Below are positions 7,763 to 14,515 of a stretch of 42,541 nt of DNA, piece by piece; position 1 is the stretch's first letter; each line of letters begins with the position of its first letter. The stretch is from positions 1 through 42,541 of the forward strand of contig JAFRHT010000032.1 of assembly GCA_017433125.1 (NCBI GenBank). The letters are read 5' to 3'. Source of the DNA: Solobacterium sp. GTDB lineage: Bacteria; Bacillota_I; Bacilli_A; Erysipelotrichales; Erysipelotrichaceae. Position numbers and translations under genes: made by a program. Under the pieces are notes generated by a model. That model had not been told where the DNA came from. It did not search any database and saw nothing but the letters and a program-made list of their open reading frames with translations.

Positions 7763-8015
7763 AAATATAACGTGCCAAAAATGGTGAGGAACATTTCCTG
7801 TACACGGCATTGCCATGGGTCATTTTAATTCCGGAAAACAGTCGGGGAAATGAAGGCCAAATGACCGGATCATGAAGAAGGACTGTCATAAAGTCTCGGG
7901 ATAGTTTTTCTCAAATCGAGAAGATAATAGGCTGACATGCAGTGATGCGGGATTTGTCATCAAGCACATTCTGCACTGCGAGAACACCGGTAAGAGGTCA
8001 TGCGGCCGGAAACAA
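7763..8015. other. gap without recognisable gene
   Basis: About 250 bases downstream of the short ORF and beyond the end of the convergent histidine kinase gene. No convincing frame, ribosome site or long hairpin was seen. AAACAA-TTA-TTGTTT (8010-8024) spans the kinase stop codon but lacks a T-run in the needed direction. Confidence 0.4.
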
Positions 8016-9221
8016 TTATTGTTTGACCCTGGGCATTTTTATTGTGAACAATGCACCATGGTCCGTGTTTTGTGCATGCAGTTCACCTTTCTGCAGTTTG
8101 ACTATTTCTGAGGCAAGTGAAAGACCTATCCCTGTTCCGCCTTTACGGGTTGTGTAGAATCTTTCGAATATGTGCGGCAGACTTTCTTCATCAATTCCTT
8201 CTCCGTCATCCTGGATGCTGATGATAGCTTTTTGTCTGTCTGCTGTACATGTCACAATAACTTTGCCTGTTGCATAATTCACCGCATTTGAAAGAATATT
8301 GGAAATGGCTTTGATCATCTGTTCTTCATCACAATTGACAAATACCGGCTGTTCAGGCATTTTCGGGAGCAGTTCAATGTGATTGGAATGAGCGGCTGGG
8401 GCTGTCAGGTTCATAGCCTCATATATGATTTCCCGAATATCTGAAGTTTTAAACTGAAGTACAAGCTGATTTGAATCAAGTCTGGAAATATAAAGAAACT
8501 CTGCCACCAGGTTTGTCATCCTTTTGTTTTCTTCAAGAATTACCTTAGCGGCTTTCTCCGGGTCTTCTATACCTGCTATGATTCCCTCCGCATATCCCTG
8601 AATTGCCATCAGCGGTGTTTTCAGTTCATGCGATGTATTCTGCAGAAATCTTTGTTCTGCCGCATGGGATAATTCGAATCTTTTGTTGAACTGAGAACCT
8701 GCAGTTAAGACGACTGCTGAAATAGAGACCAGAAGGGCAAGCAGAATAATATTCCAGATATAGTTGTATCGGAAGAAAGGCCTGATATTGATATAGATGA
8801 TCATTGGATCGGCATTATCTTCTGAATAATCTTCAAGCAATGCAAAAAGATAGTGTCCGTTCTCGCCAAGATGCACGAGGCATGTATTCAGAGGCGGACG
8901 ATTTTCAATGATATATTCTGTTATTTCCTTTTTTTCAAGTTTCTGGAGTTTTAAATAGTTCTCCAGATATGTTGCGTTGTTGATATCCGAAGAGAAACTG
9001 ATGATTTCATTCGGCAGAATGAACTGAACCGCATCAGAAAGATATGTAGGTTCTGAAACGGAGGCTTCTTTCATAATTGACAATTCATTTTCAATGGTTT
9101 TCTGCGCGTCACGCTCAAATTGTTTCGGTATCAGGACGTTGACAACTGTAAACGCACTTGCAATCAGAGTGAAACTTGAAATCAGGAAAAGGACAACGAT
9201 TTTGGAATAGGGCTTTTTCAT
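8016..9221 (-). CDS. sensor histidine kinase
   Basis: A 401-residue membrane kinase. The start at 9221 overlaps the response-regulator stop by four bases (ATGA), so the two are translationally coupled. Segment 9-31 is the first membrane helix, about 35-150 an extracytoplasmic sensor region with no recognised fold, 154-174 the second helix. The HisKA motif NTSHELKTPLMAIQGYAEG carries His198. The ATPase domain shows the N box (NILSNAVNYA), DDGEGI and GGTGIGLSLA. It autophosphorylates and passes phosphate to its partner regulator. The adjacent lysine-rich lipoprotein gene, on the same strand upstream, is a plausible target or signal component. Confidence 0.92.
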   Translation of the reverse strand: MKKPYSKIVVLFLISSFTLIASAFTVVNVLIPKQFERDAQKTIENELSIMKEASVSEPTYLSDAVQFILPNEIISFSSDINNATYLENYLKLQKLEKKEITEYIIENRPPLNTCLVHLGENGHYLFALLEDYSEDNADPMIIYINIRPFFRYNYIWNIILLALLVSISAVVLTAGSQFNKRFELSHAAEQRFLQNTSHELKTPLMAIQGYAEGIIAGIEDPEKAAKVILEENKRMTNLVAEFLYISRLDSNQLVLQFKTSDIREIIYEAMNLTAPAAHSNHIELLPKMPEQPVFVNCDEEQMIKAISNILSNAVNYATGKVIVTCTADRQKAIISIQDDGEGIDEESLPHIFERFYTTRKGGTGIGLSLASEIVKLQKGELHAQNTDHGALFTIKMPRVKQ

Positions 9222-9922
9222 GATTCGTCCTTCATGCATGCCAGCCGGTATCCGAAGCCCCAAACAGTTTCGATTACTGCTTTGCTGTTTGCTTTGGCGA
9301 GTTTTCCTCTGATCCTGCGGACCGTTTCATCTGCAACCCTTGTCTCGACAGTTGTTTCATATCCCCATATTCTGTCCAGCAGTTCCTCGCGGGTGAATAC
9401 TTTTCCCGGCTTTTCGAGTATATAGACCAGCAGGCGGAACTCTGTTTGGGTCAGATTTATTTTGTTTTTGCCGCAGTATAACAGGTTTTCATCTTTTTTA
9501 TAATGAAGATCACAATATTTCAGATCCTCCGTATGCGGCTGTTCATTTTCGCTCATACTGACTCTTCTGAGCAGTGCCTTGATCCGCATCAGCAATACCA
9601 TCGGACTGAAAGGCTTGGTAAGGTAATCGTCCGATCCGATTGTTATACCGCTGACATAATCAAGTTCCGTATCTCTGGCGGTCAAAAGGATAATCGGAAC
9701 AGATGACTTTTCTCTCAATTCTTCACAGCACTGCAGTCCATCTTTGCCTGACATCATGATATCCAGAATAACAAGATCCGGTTTATTGTCTTCAAATGCC
9801 AGAAGAAGATCTTCTCCGTTTTCAAAAAGCTGAACTTCATACCCGCTGCTGACCAAAAAATCCTGCAGCAGGTTGCGGATGTTCTTTTCATCGTCAGCTA
9901 TATAGATCATTTGTTTTGTCAT
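9218..9922 (-). CDS. OmpR-family response regulator
   Basis: A 234-residue regulator with an N-terminal receiver (acidic pair Asp10-Asp11, phosphoacceptor Asp54 in LVILDIMMSGKDG, threonine in LLTARD, lysine in TKPF) and a C-terminal winged helix ending VIETVWGFGYRL, the standard OmpR/PhoB DNA-binding end. AGGAGG precedes the ATG. It forms an operon with the histidine kinase. The sequence alone does not say which genes it controls. Confidence 0.95.
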   Translation of the reverse strand: MTKQMIYIADDEKNIRNLLQDFLVSSGYEVQLFENGEDLLLAFEDNKPDLVILDIMMSGKDGLQCCEELREKSSVPIILLTARDTELDYVSGITIGSDDYLTKPFSPMVLLMRIKALLRRVSMSENEQPHTEDLKYCDLHYKKDENLLYCGKNKINLTQTEFRLLVYILEKPGKVFTREELLDRIWGYETTVETRVADETVRRIRGKLAKANSKAVIETVWGFGYRLACMKDES

Positions 9923-9959
9923 GTTGCTCCTCCTGTTTTGAATATCTGGAAAGCAAAGC

Positions 9960-9990
9960 AGAAAAGCTGTCTGAAAACGGCAGCTTTTCT
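9960..9990 (-). terminator. hairpin between lipoprotein gene and regulator operon
   Basis: Ten-base arms AGAAAAGCTG / CAGCTTTTCT enclose an 11-base loop. On the minus strand it lies between the lysine-rich lipoprotein and the response regulator, so it may end the lipoprotein transcript or attenuate read-through into the two-component genes. T-run support is modest. Confidence 0.5.
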
Positions 9991-10183
9991 ATATTTTAAG
10001 GGGGAAAGAATAATTTGCTGCAAAAACCATCATTTAAATCTGTCTTTACTGTTTTTGAGCCTTCTATACTCATTCCGGAAAGATCGTTTATATGCTTTCC
10101 TTCCGGGAATTGCTTACCGTTAAGGACTGTCAATTGTCCTTTCCGGATCAGATAATTCACTGCTTTTTGCTTTTGTTGTTTGT

Positions 10184-10450
10184 TTACTGCTTTTTAGCTT
10201 CCGGCTTCTTGGCTTCCGGCTTCTTAACTTCCGGCTTCTTAGCTTCCTGCTTCTTTACTTCCGGCTTCTTTACTTCCTGCTTCTTGGCGTCCTGCTTCTT
10301 CTCATCCGGCTTCTTGACGTCTGCTTTTTCAGTTGTCTTTGGCTTGTTGTTTGCCGGCGTGCTGCTGCATCCTGTAAGAGCTGGCGCTCCTGTCAGCAGC
10401 ATCATAACTGCCGCGATTGTTGCATACTTTTTCTTGATTCCTGTGTTCAT
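10184..10450 (-). CDS. lysine-rich repeat lipoprotein
   Basis: An 88-residue protein. MNTGIKKKYATIAAVMMLL with the lipobox LTGC (Cys28) is a lipoprotein signal peptide. The mature part is almost entirely a charged pentapeptide-type repeat of the form KKPE(V/A) or KKQE(V/A), about ten units, ending AKKPEAKKQ. The DNA shows matching tandem 15-base units at roughly 10190-10320. The mature protein is highly basic and probably unstructured, anchored at the membrane surface, where it could interact with anionic wall polymers or lipids. That role is inference. It sits next to a two-component system on the same strand. Repeat number may vary between strains. Confidence 0.7.
   Translation of the reverse strand: MNTGIKKKYATIAAVMMLLTGAPALTGCSSTPANNKPKTTEKADVKKPDEKKQDAKKQEVKKPEVKKQEAKKPEVKKPEAKKPEAKKQ
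10190..10325. repeat. tandem 15-base repeats within the lipoprotein gene
   Basis: Units of the type CTTCCGGCTTCTTGG (plus strand) repeat about eight times with point changes, encoding the KKPEA/KKQEV pentapeptides. Such tracts expand and contract by slippage. Confidence 0.75.
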
Positions 10451-10470
10451 TTCAGTACCTTACCTTTCTC

Positions 10471-10494
10471 TCGAAAGACTCTTTTGCCTTTCGA
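10471..10494 (-). promoter_or_regulatory. inverted repeat in the lipoprotein leader
   Basis: TCGAAAG ... CTTTCGA, 7-base arms with a 10-base loop, lies 20-45 bases before the lipoprotein start. It may be an operator or an mRNA hairpin. A second short repeat, GTTTC/GAAAC, occurs near 10525-10540. No clear -35/-10 pair was assigned. Confidence 0.3.
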
Positions 10495-10602
10495 CAAGGG
10501 TAAGATAGCATCGCGAATCAGGGCGTTTCCTACGTGAAACTGTTCAAAAAATGTAACAAATCTGTCAAAGCCCGTTAGTGCCGGACCAGAATGGAAGCCA
10601 AT

Positions 10603-11151
10603 CTATATGGCTTTATGCTGATGAATGATCTTTTCAAACCGGAACATTCCGTCTGAGAATCCGTCCGTATTCTCATATTCATCCGGATCGTTTGGGTCAC
10701 GATGATGGGAATTGAAGAATTCCACAATGTGAAAACCGCAGCGGTTTACATAGAAGTGGATGTTTCTGGTCTCAAAGTATGGTGTCACAGTTCCCCAGAC
10801 AGTTACTTCCGGATGCATTTTCTCGATCTCACACCATGCGGCATAACCGATACCTTTGCTGTGACATTCAGGCAGGACGAACAGCAGATCGAGTTCTCCT
10901 CTGTCTTTTTCTGTATGTATGACGGCTCCGCCGACACGCTGGTCTTCATGGACGATCCAGTATGCTTCTCCTTTGGTGATTGCTCTGATAATCGTACTCC
11001 TGGAAATGATTTCTCCTTCTTCCTCAAAGTGACTGTCACGGTTTCCGAATTCTTCTGTAGCTCCATATTTGAATGCCCATTGATTGTCCTTGATGAATTG
11101 TTCCCTGTCCTCTTCCTGCAGCTGTATCAGTTTTATCTGTGTTTTTCTCAT
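10603..11151 (-). CDS. GNAT family N-acetyltransferase under leader control
   Basis: A 182-residue acetyltransferase. I take the ATG at 11151 because AGGAGG lies eight bases before it; an in-frame ATG six bases upstream is only two bases from that site. GNAT features are the LDLLFVLPECHSKGIGYAAWCEIE acetyl-CoA motif region and a late FYVNRCGFHIVEFF strand. The C-terminus (NSHHRDPNDPDEYENTDG) is acidic. The leader carries a nine-codon peptide frame and a terminator-like hairpin, so expression is probably induced by something that stalls ribosomes or alters RNA folding. An antibiotic-modifying role is possible but only inferred from that arrangement. Confidence 0.85.
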   Translation of the reverse strand: MRKTQIKLIQLQEEDREQFIKDNQWAFKYGATEEFGNRDSHFEEEGEIISRSTIIRAITKGEAYWIVHEDQRVGGAVIHTEKDRGELDLLFVLPECHSKGIGYAAWCEIEKMHPEVTVWGTVTPYFETRNIHFYVNRCGFHIVEFFNSHHRDPNDPDEYENTDGFSDGMFRFEKIIHQHKAI

Positions 11152-11187
11152 GATCATTACCTCCTGTCCTTTCAGCCGGATAATAAA

Positions 11188-11224
11188 AGCCCGGCTCAGA
11201 ATGAAAACACATTCCAACCGGGCT
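11188..11224 (-). terminator. attenuator hairpin in the GNAT leader
   Basis: On the minus strand the arms AGCCCGG and CCGGGCT (7 bp) enclose an inner GAATG/CATTC pair and are followed by TTTTATT. The upstream CGGG-TGAG-CCCG can pair instead and would capture the 5' arm, giving mutually exclusive terminator and antiterminator forms. Confidence 0.6.
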
Positions 11225-11235
11225 CACCCGACATC

Positions 11236-11265
11236 TTATCCAACAGGTGGCCTGCAAGCAGTCAT
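11236..11265 (-). CDS. putative leader peptide MTACRPPVG
   Basis: Nine codons plus TAA, with AGGGG nine bases before the ATG. The product MTACRPPVG contains a Pro-Pro pair, a motif known to slow ribosomes. The stop codon lies 12 bases before the attenuator hairpin, the spacing expected for ribosome-controlled attenuation. Confidence 0.45.
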   Translation of the reverse strand: MTACRPPVG

Positions 11266-11312
11266 GCTCACGATCCCCTGTGCTACGGCACACTGTCCTC
11301 TGATGCGATGCA

Positions 11313-11341
11313 ATTTTAGCATAATCGCTCATGGTAATAAA
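11313..11341 (-). promoter_or_regulatory. promoter of the GNAT leader transcript
   Basis: Extended -10 TGCTAAAAT with TAAAAT at 11318-11313 and a -35-like TTTATT 17 bases upstream on the minus strand. Transcription would start near 11306, giving a leader of about 155 bases. Confidence 0.5.
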
Positions 11342-11711
11342 CACTTATTTATCTGATATTGATGGCAGACAGACCTGTTTGTCTGGGGTGTGGCGTCGTT
11401 CAGGCCCGGTTCAAAAATGCACAGGCCATATTGTGAATATGAATGTTTATTTTGATTTCAATTTTTATATTAAATGCGGAACAGCAGCATGATCCTGTAG
11501 ACAGAAGATCCTGCCTTGCATACAGTCGGAGGCAATATATTGTTCATCCTCCGGGCTGTATAATGTTTACAGGAAAGTGCACCATGAACGGTAACTGTCA
11601 GACTGGCCGAAAAAACTTCTGGCCGGAGGAAATACGATCTGATCAAGGAAGCGGGAACAGCGGCCCTGAACAGAAAAAGATGGACAAACATGGATAAAAA
11701 AGGGGAACGGC
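11342..11711. other. gap with promoter and repeat upstream of ankyrin gene
   Basis: No gene of its own. It contains CAGACA/TGTCTG inverted arms near 11367-11386, a CGGAGG/CCTCCG inverted repeat (11527-11553) just before a TATAAT box (11559-11564), and repeat copy 3 (11602-11673). Transcription of the ankyrin gene probably begins near 11571. Confidence 0.45.
11602..11673 (+). repeat. dispersed repeat, copy 3
   Basis: ACTGGCCGAAAAAACTTC, then TGGCCGGAGGAAATACGATC, then TGATCAAGGAAGCGGG and a CCCTGAACAG end. It matches copies 1 and 2, most strongly over GGAGGAAATACG and TGATCAAGGAAGC. It lies in the presumed leader of the ankyrin gene. Confidence 0.6.
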
Positions 11712-12383
11712 ATGAAAAAATTGTTTACGGCAATACGAGCATCAGATATTGAAACGGTAAGGCAGATTATTGAGAAGAAGCCTGAACTGGTTAATTGCGT
11801 GGCAAAGCAGCCGCCTAAGAAGGATGACGGGCAATCACCTTTGCAGGTCGCGCTCAAAACAGGAAATACATCCATCGCGGGCTATTTGCTTGATATGGGT
11901 GCAGATGTTAACTTCATGGAACATGAATCCTGCGGCAACACCTGGAGGACACCGGTGCTTCATGATGCCATTAACTGTTCGGTGATGCTGAGCAGGTGGA
12001 ATACCAATGATAAATACATGGGATTCCGTGTTTTCTCAACAAAAAAGAGGGCTGATGAAGCGCTTGGCATTCTGAACAGGATGCTTGCCATGGGTGCAGA
12101 TGTGAATGCCCTGGACTCGTATGGCAATTCCGGACTGAACCGTTTTGCCCTGCAGGCAAAGCAAATACTGCCGTCTTTCAATTACGTGGATCATATTGAA
12201 ATGGAAGACAGGCTCTTTACGGATGAGCTTCATGAGGATCTTAAGAGTGTGCTGCAGGTGTTAAAGGATGCCGGCGCGGATGCTTCCTATAAGGCGCCAA
12301 ATCTTGGTTGTTCCGTCAGACAATTCTGCAGTGAAGGAGCCATATCCATCTTGTTCAATGAAGTGTTTGGGTGTGAGAAATAA
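11712..12383 (+). CDS. ankyrin-repeat protein
   Basis: A 223-residue soluble protein without a signal peptide. Ankyrin units are seen as SDIETVRQIIEKKPELVN, then SPLQVALKTGNTSIAGYLLDMGADVNF, then EALGILNRMLAMGADVNALDSYGNSGL, and a late LQVLKDAGADASYKAPN. Two long insertions separate them, so about four units are recognisable. Ankyrin proteins mediate protein-protein contacts; no enzymatic domain is attached. GGGGAA precedes the ATG. It is the first gene of a tightly spaced run that continues to the phosphatidylserine decarboxylase-like gene. Confidence 0.85.
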   Translation: MKKLFTAIRASDIETVRQIIEKKPELVNCVAKQPPKKDDGQSPLQVALKTGNTSIAGYLLDMGADVNFMEHESCGNTWRTPVLHDAINCSVMLSRWNTNDKYMGFRVFSTKKRADEALGILNRMLAMGADVNALDSYGNSGLNRFALQAKQILPSFNYVDHIEMEDRLFTDELHEDLKSVLQVLKDAGADASYKAPNLGCSVRQFCSEGAISILFNEVFGCEK

Positions 12384-12447
12384 CCGGCCAGGTTCAGCAG
12401 ATTCCGATTTATGGAGGAGCCCCGGATCATTGGCGGAGAAGACAGAC

Positions 12448-12900
12448 ATGAAAGAATATAAATATATTACATTGAGAGATGACCCGTCGCTCAAAGATAT
12501 GGCGGCAGAGTGGTTCCACAGCAAATGGGGTGTGCCGAAAGAAGCATATCTGGAGTGCATGGAAAGTTATCTGAAAAACGAAACAGAATACGGATGGTAT
12601 CTGTGCCTGGACGGTAACAGGATTGTCGGCGGAACAGGTGTTATAGAAAACGACTTTCATGACAGAAAAGATTTAAGCCCGAATATATGCGCTGTGTATA
12701 CGGAAGAAGCGTATCGGTGCCGGGGTATTGCAGGACATCTGCTTGATATGGCGGTAAATGATCTGAAAGTTAAGGGTATTACGCCTGTCTATCTGGTAAC
12801 GGATCATACCGGCTTTTATGAAAGATATGGCTGGCAGTTTTACTGTATGGTCCAGGGGGACGGAGAACCGGAACTGACGCGGATGTATATCCATCGATAA
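12448..12900 (+). CDS. GNAT family N-acetyltransferase
   Basis: A 150-residue acetyltransferase. The start at 12448 has GGCGGAG upstream; a longer frame reaching back to 12268 would overlap the ankyrin gene and lacks homology. The fold is shown by GWYLCLDGNRIVGGTGVIEN, the acetyl-CoA loop EEAYRCRGIAGHLLDMAVND, and the terminal YLVTDHTGFYERYGWQFYCM. The pattern resembles GNATs that modify small metabolites; no substrate is inferable. It lies 64 bases after the ankyrin gene. Confidence 0.88.
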   Translation: MKEYKYITLRDDPSLKDMAAEWFHSKWGVPKEAYLECMESYLKNETEYGWYLCLDGNRIVGGTGVIENDFHDRKDLSPNICAVYTEEAYRCRGIAGHLLDMAVNDLKVKGITPVYLVTDHTGFYERYGWQFYCMVQGDGEPELTRMYIHR

Positions 12901-12923
12901 ACCGGGATTTGCCGGGGGTGATC

Positions 12924-13685
12924 ATGTTGAACAAAACATTTTATGAAATGATATTTAAAAGAAAGTCATTTCATATTTTCAGAAATGTCGGCAGCGAATC
13001 AATCAGTAAAGATGAGTTGAATGATATACAAAATGCGTTTTCAGGGTTTATGTCCCTGAATCCTGAAATCAAAACCGCTGTCTGCATTGTTCCCGAAGCA
13101 CAGACGAACTGCAGACGCGGCGGGGAATACTGCATTCTGCTTTACAGCGAAAAGAAAGACGGCTATCTGCAGAACATCGGTTATCTGGGTGAACAGCTCG
13201 ACCTTTATCTTGTATCCCGCAACATCGGAACGCTCTGGTTCGGAATCGGCAAAGCAAAGGAAAAACCCTTTGAGAATATGGAATTCATCATTATGTTTTC
13301 CATCCGAAAAATCAGTGATGCCTCCAGGTACCGCAGGGATATGTTTAAGAGCAAAAGAAAGAGCATCGAAGAAATATGGGAAGGTGAACAGATCCCGGGT
13401 GTGAGCGACATTGTAAGATTTGCTCCAAGTGCCTGTAATTCCCAGCCGTGGCTTGTAAAGAACGATGGTGAGCTTTGGGTTTACAGATACAGGAAACCCG
13501 GCAAGAGAGGAATCATGCCTGCAGATATGGTTCCGTTTTACAACCGCATTGATATCGGGATTTTCATCTGTTTTATGGATATCTGCCTTGCGCATAACGG
13601 TATTGGATATGAGAGAACACTTTATTCTGATGCCGGTGATGACAAAGAATTTTCACTGAATGCAAAATACAGATTGAATCAATGA
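12924..13685 (+). CDS. nitroreductase-like FMN protein
   Basis: A 253-residue protein resembling the TM1586-type nitroreductase family. GGGGG precedes the chosen ATG by about six bases. Shared features are an N-terminal RKSFHIFRN segment (the basic FMN-phosphate contact), YLGEQLDLYLVSRNIGTLWFG in the middle, RKSIEEIW, and RFAPSACNSQPW, which forms part of the flavin pocket in the second half. It would use NAD(P)H to reduce nitro compounds, quinones or similar substrates. The N- and C-terminal halves each carry a nitroreductase-like motif, as in this fused-monomer subfamily. It is in line with the GNAT and hypothetical genes. Confidence 0.82.
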   Translation: MLNKTFYEMIFKRKSFHIFRNVGSESISKDELNDIQNAFSGFMSLNPEIKTAVCIVPEAQTNCRRGGEYCILLYSEKKDGYLQNIGYLGEQLDLYLVSRNIGTLWFGIGKAKEKPFENMEFIIMFSIRKISDASRYRRDMFKSKRKSIEEIWEGEQIPGVSDIVRFAPSACNSQPWLVKNDGELWVYRYRKPGKRGIMPADMVPFYNRIDIGIFICFMDICLAHNGIGYERTLYSDAGDDKEFSLNAKYRLNQ

Positions 13686-13706
13686 ATCCCGGTTTACGGA
13701 GGTGTT

Positions 13707-14420
13707 ATGAGCAATATCATACGGCTGAATGAAACAGCGCCAAATGATCAGTGGATCGTCATGTCCAATCAGGGAACAGACTGTTTTCTGGATCTTCTCA
13801 TCATGGCAGCAGACAGCTTTGAAAAGACGGAGCGGCAGGAGGAATTGATATCCTTTTTGAAGGATCAGAAAGAAATCAACGACAGAGCTCCGGGAACAGC
13901 GGGTTTCGATCTGGATGAGATGCCCTGGCAGGATGAAACTCTGAAGACTGATGCCGGGTTTCTCCTCCGCGTGACTGCCGAAGCACAAAATGATAGCGTC
14001 TTTGCGAAACTGCCTTATGAAGCAGACAGGGATATTGTGATACCCTGGCTGGAACAGTTTGCCGGTTTCATAGAACATATGAAAAGTGAAGCAGGACGGG
14101 CTCACAGGGAGAAAAATATGAAAGAGGTAATCCTCAGTGCGGACGGAGACAGTGTTTTATATCTGGTTCCGGCTGCTGTTGCGGATAACCTGGAAGAATA
14201 CTGCCTGAAGTTCTGTTCTGACTGGCTCCGGAACAGTCCTGATGCGGAAAGGTACAGAACCGGGAATGCGGTAAGCTATACAGAAGCAGATTTTATTGAT
14301 TATTTGAACACTTATATTTTCCCGGACTGCGAAGCAAGGATGATCAAAAACCTGGGCTGGACAGATCTGGGAGAAAACCTGCCGGAAGAGTACAAGGAGT
14401 ATCCTTACTATAATTTCTAA
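13707..14420 (+). CDS. conserved-looking hypothetical protein, two modules
   Basis: A 237-residue cytoplasmic protein that I cannot assign. The first part (1-135) is helical and acidic, beginning MSNIIRLNETAPNDQWIVMS and including LLIMAADSFEKTERQEELIS. The second (about 138-237) starts MKEVILSADGDSVLYLVPA at an internal ATG (14118) and ends LPEEYKEYPYYNF; it is rich in aromatic and acidic residues. The two modules look like separate small proteins joined in frame. No signal peptide or membrane helix. GGAGG precedes the ATG. Its operon neighbours are a nitroreductase and the decarboxylase-like gene. Confidence 0.7.
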   Translation: MSNIIRLNETAPNDQWIVMSNQGTDCFLDLLIMAADSFEKTERQEELISFLKDQKEINDRAPGTAGFDLDEMPWQDETLKTDAGFLLRVTAEAQNDSVFAKLPYEADRDIVIPWLEQFAGFIEHMKSEAGRAHREKNMKEVILSADGDSVLYLVPAAVADNLEEYCLKFCSDWLRNSPDAERYRTGNAVSYTEADFIDYLNTYIFPDCEARMIKNLGWTDLGENLPEEYKEYPYYNF

Positions 14421-14515
14421 GCAGTCAATTCCAGTCTGCAGACCTGCAGATTTTAGAAATAGAATAGATTTGCCGGAAGCCGGACATACGGACATTCATT
14501 CAGGAGGACACGCTT

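Noticed and set aside
11158-11310. tRNA, T-box or ZTP-type riboswitch in the GNAT leader
   Set aside because: No T-box consensus, no tRNA cloverleaf and no matching riboswitch core; a peptide-controlled attenuator explains it better.
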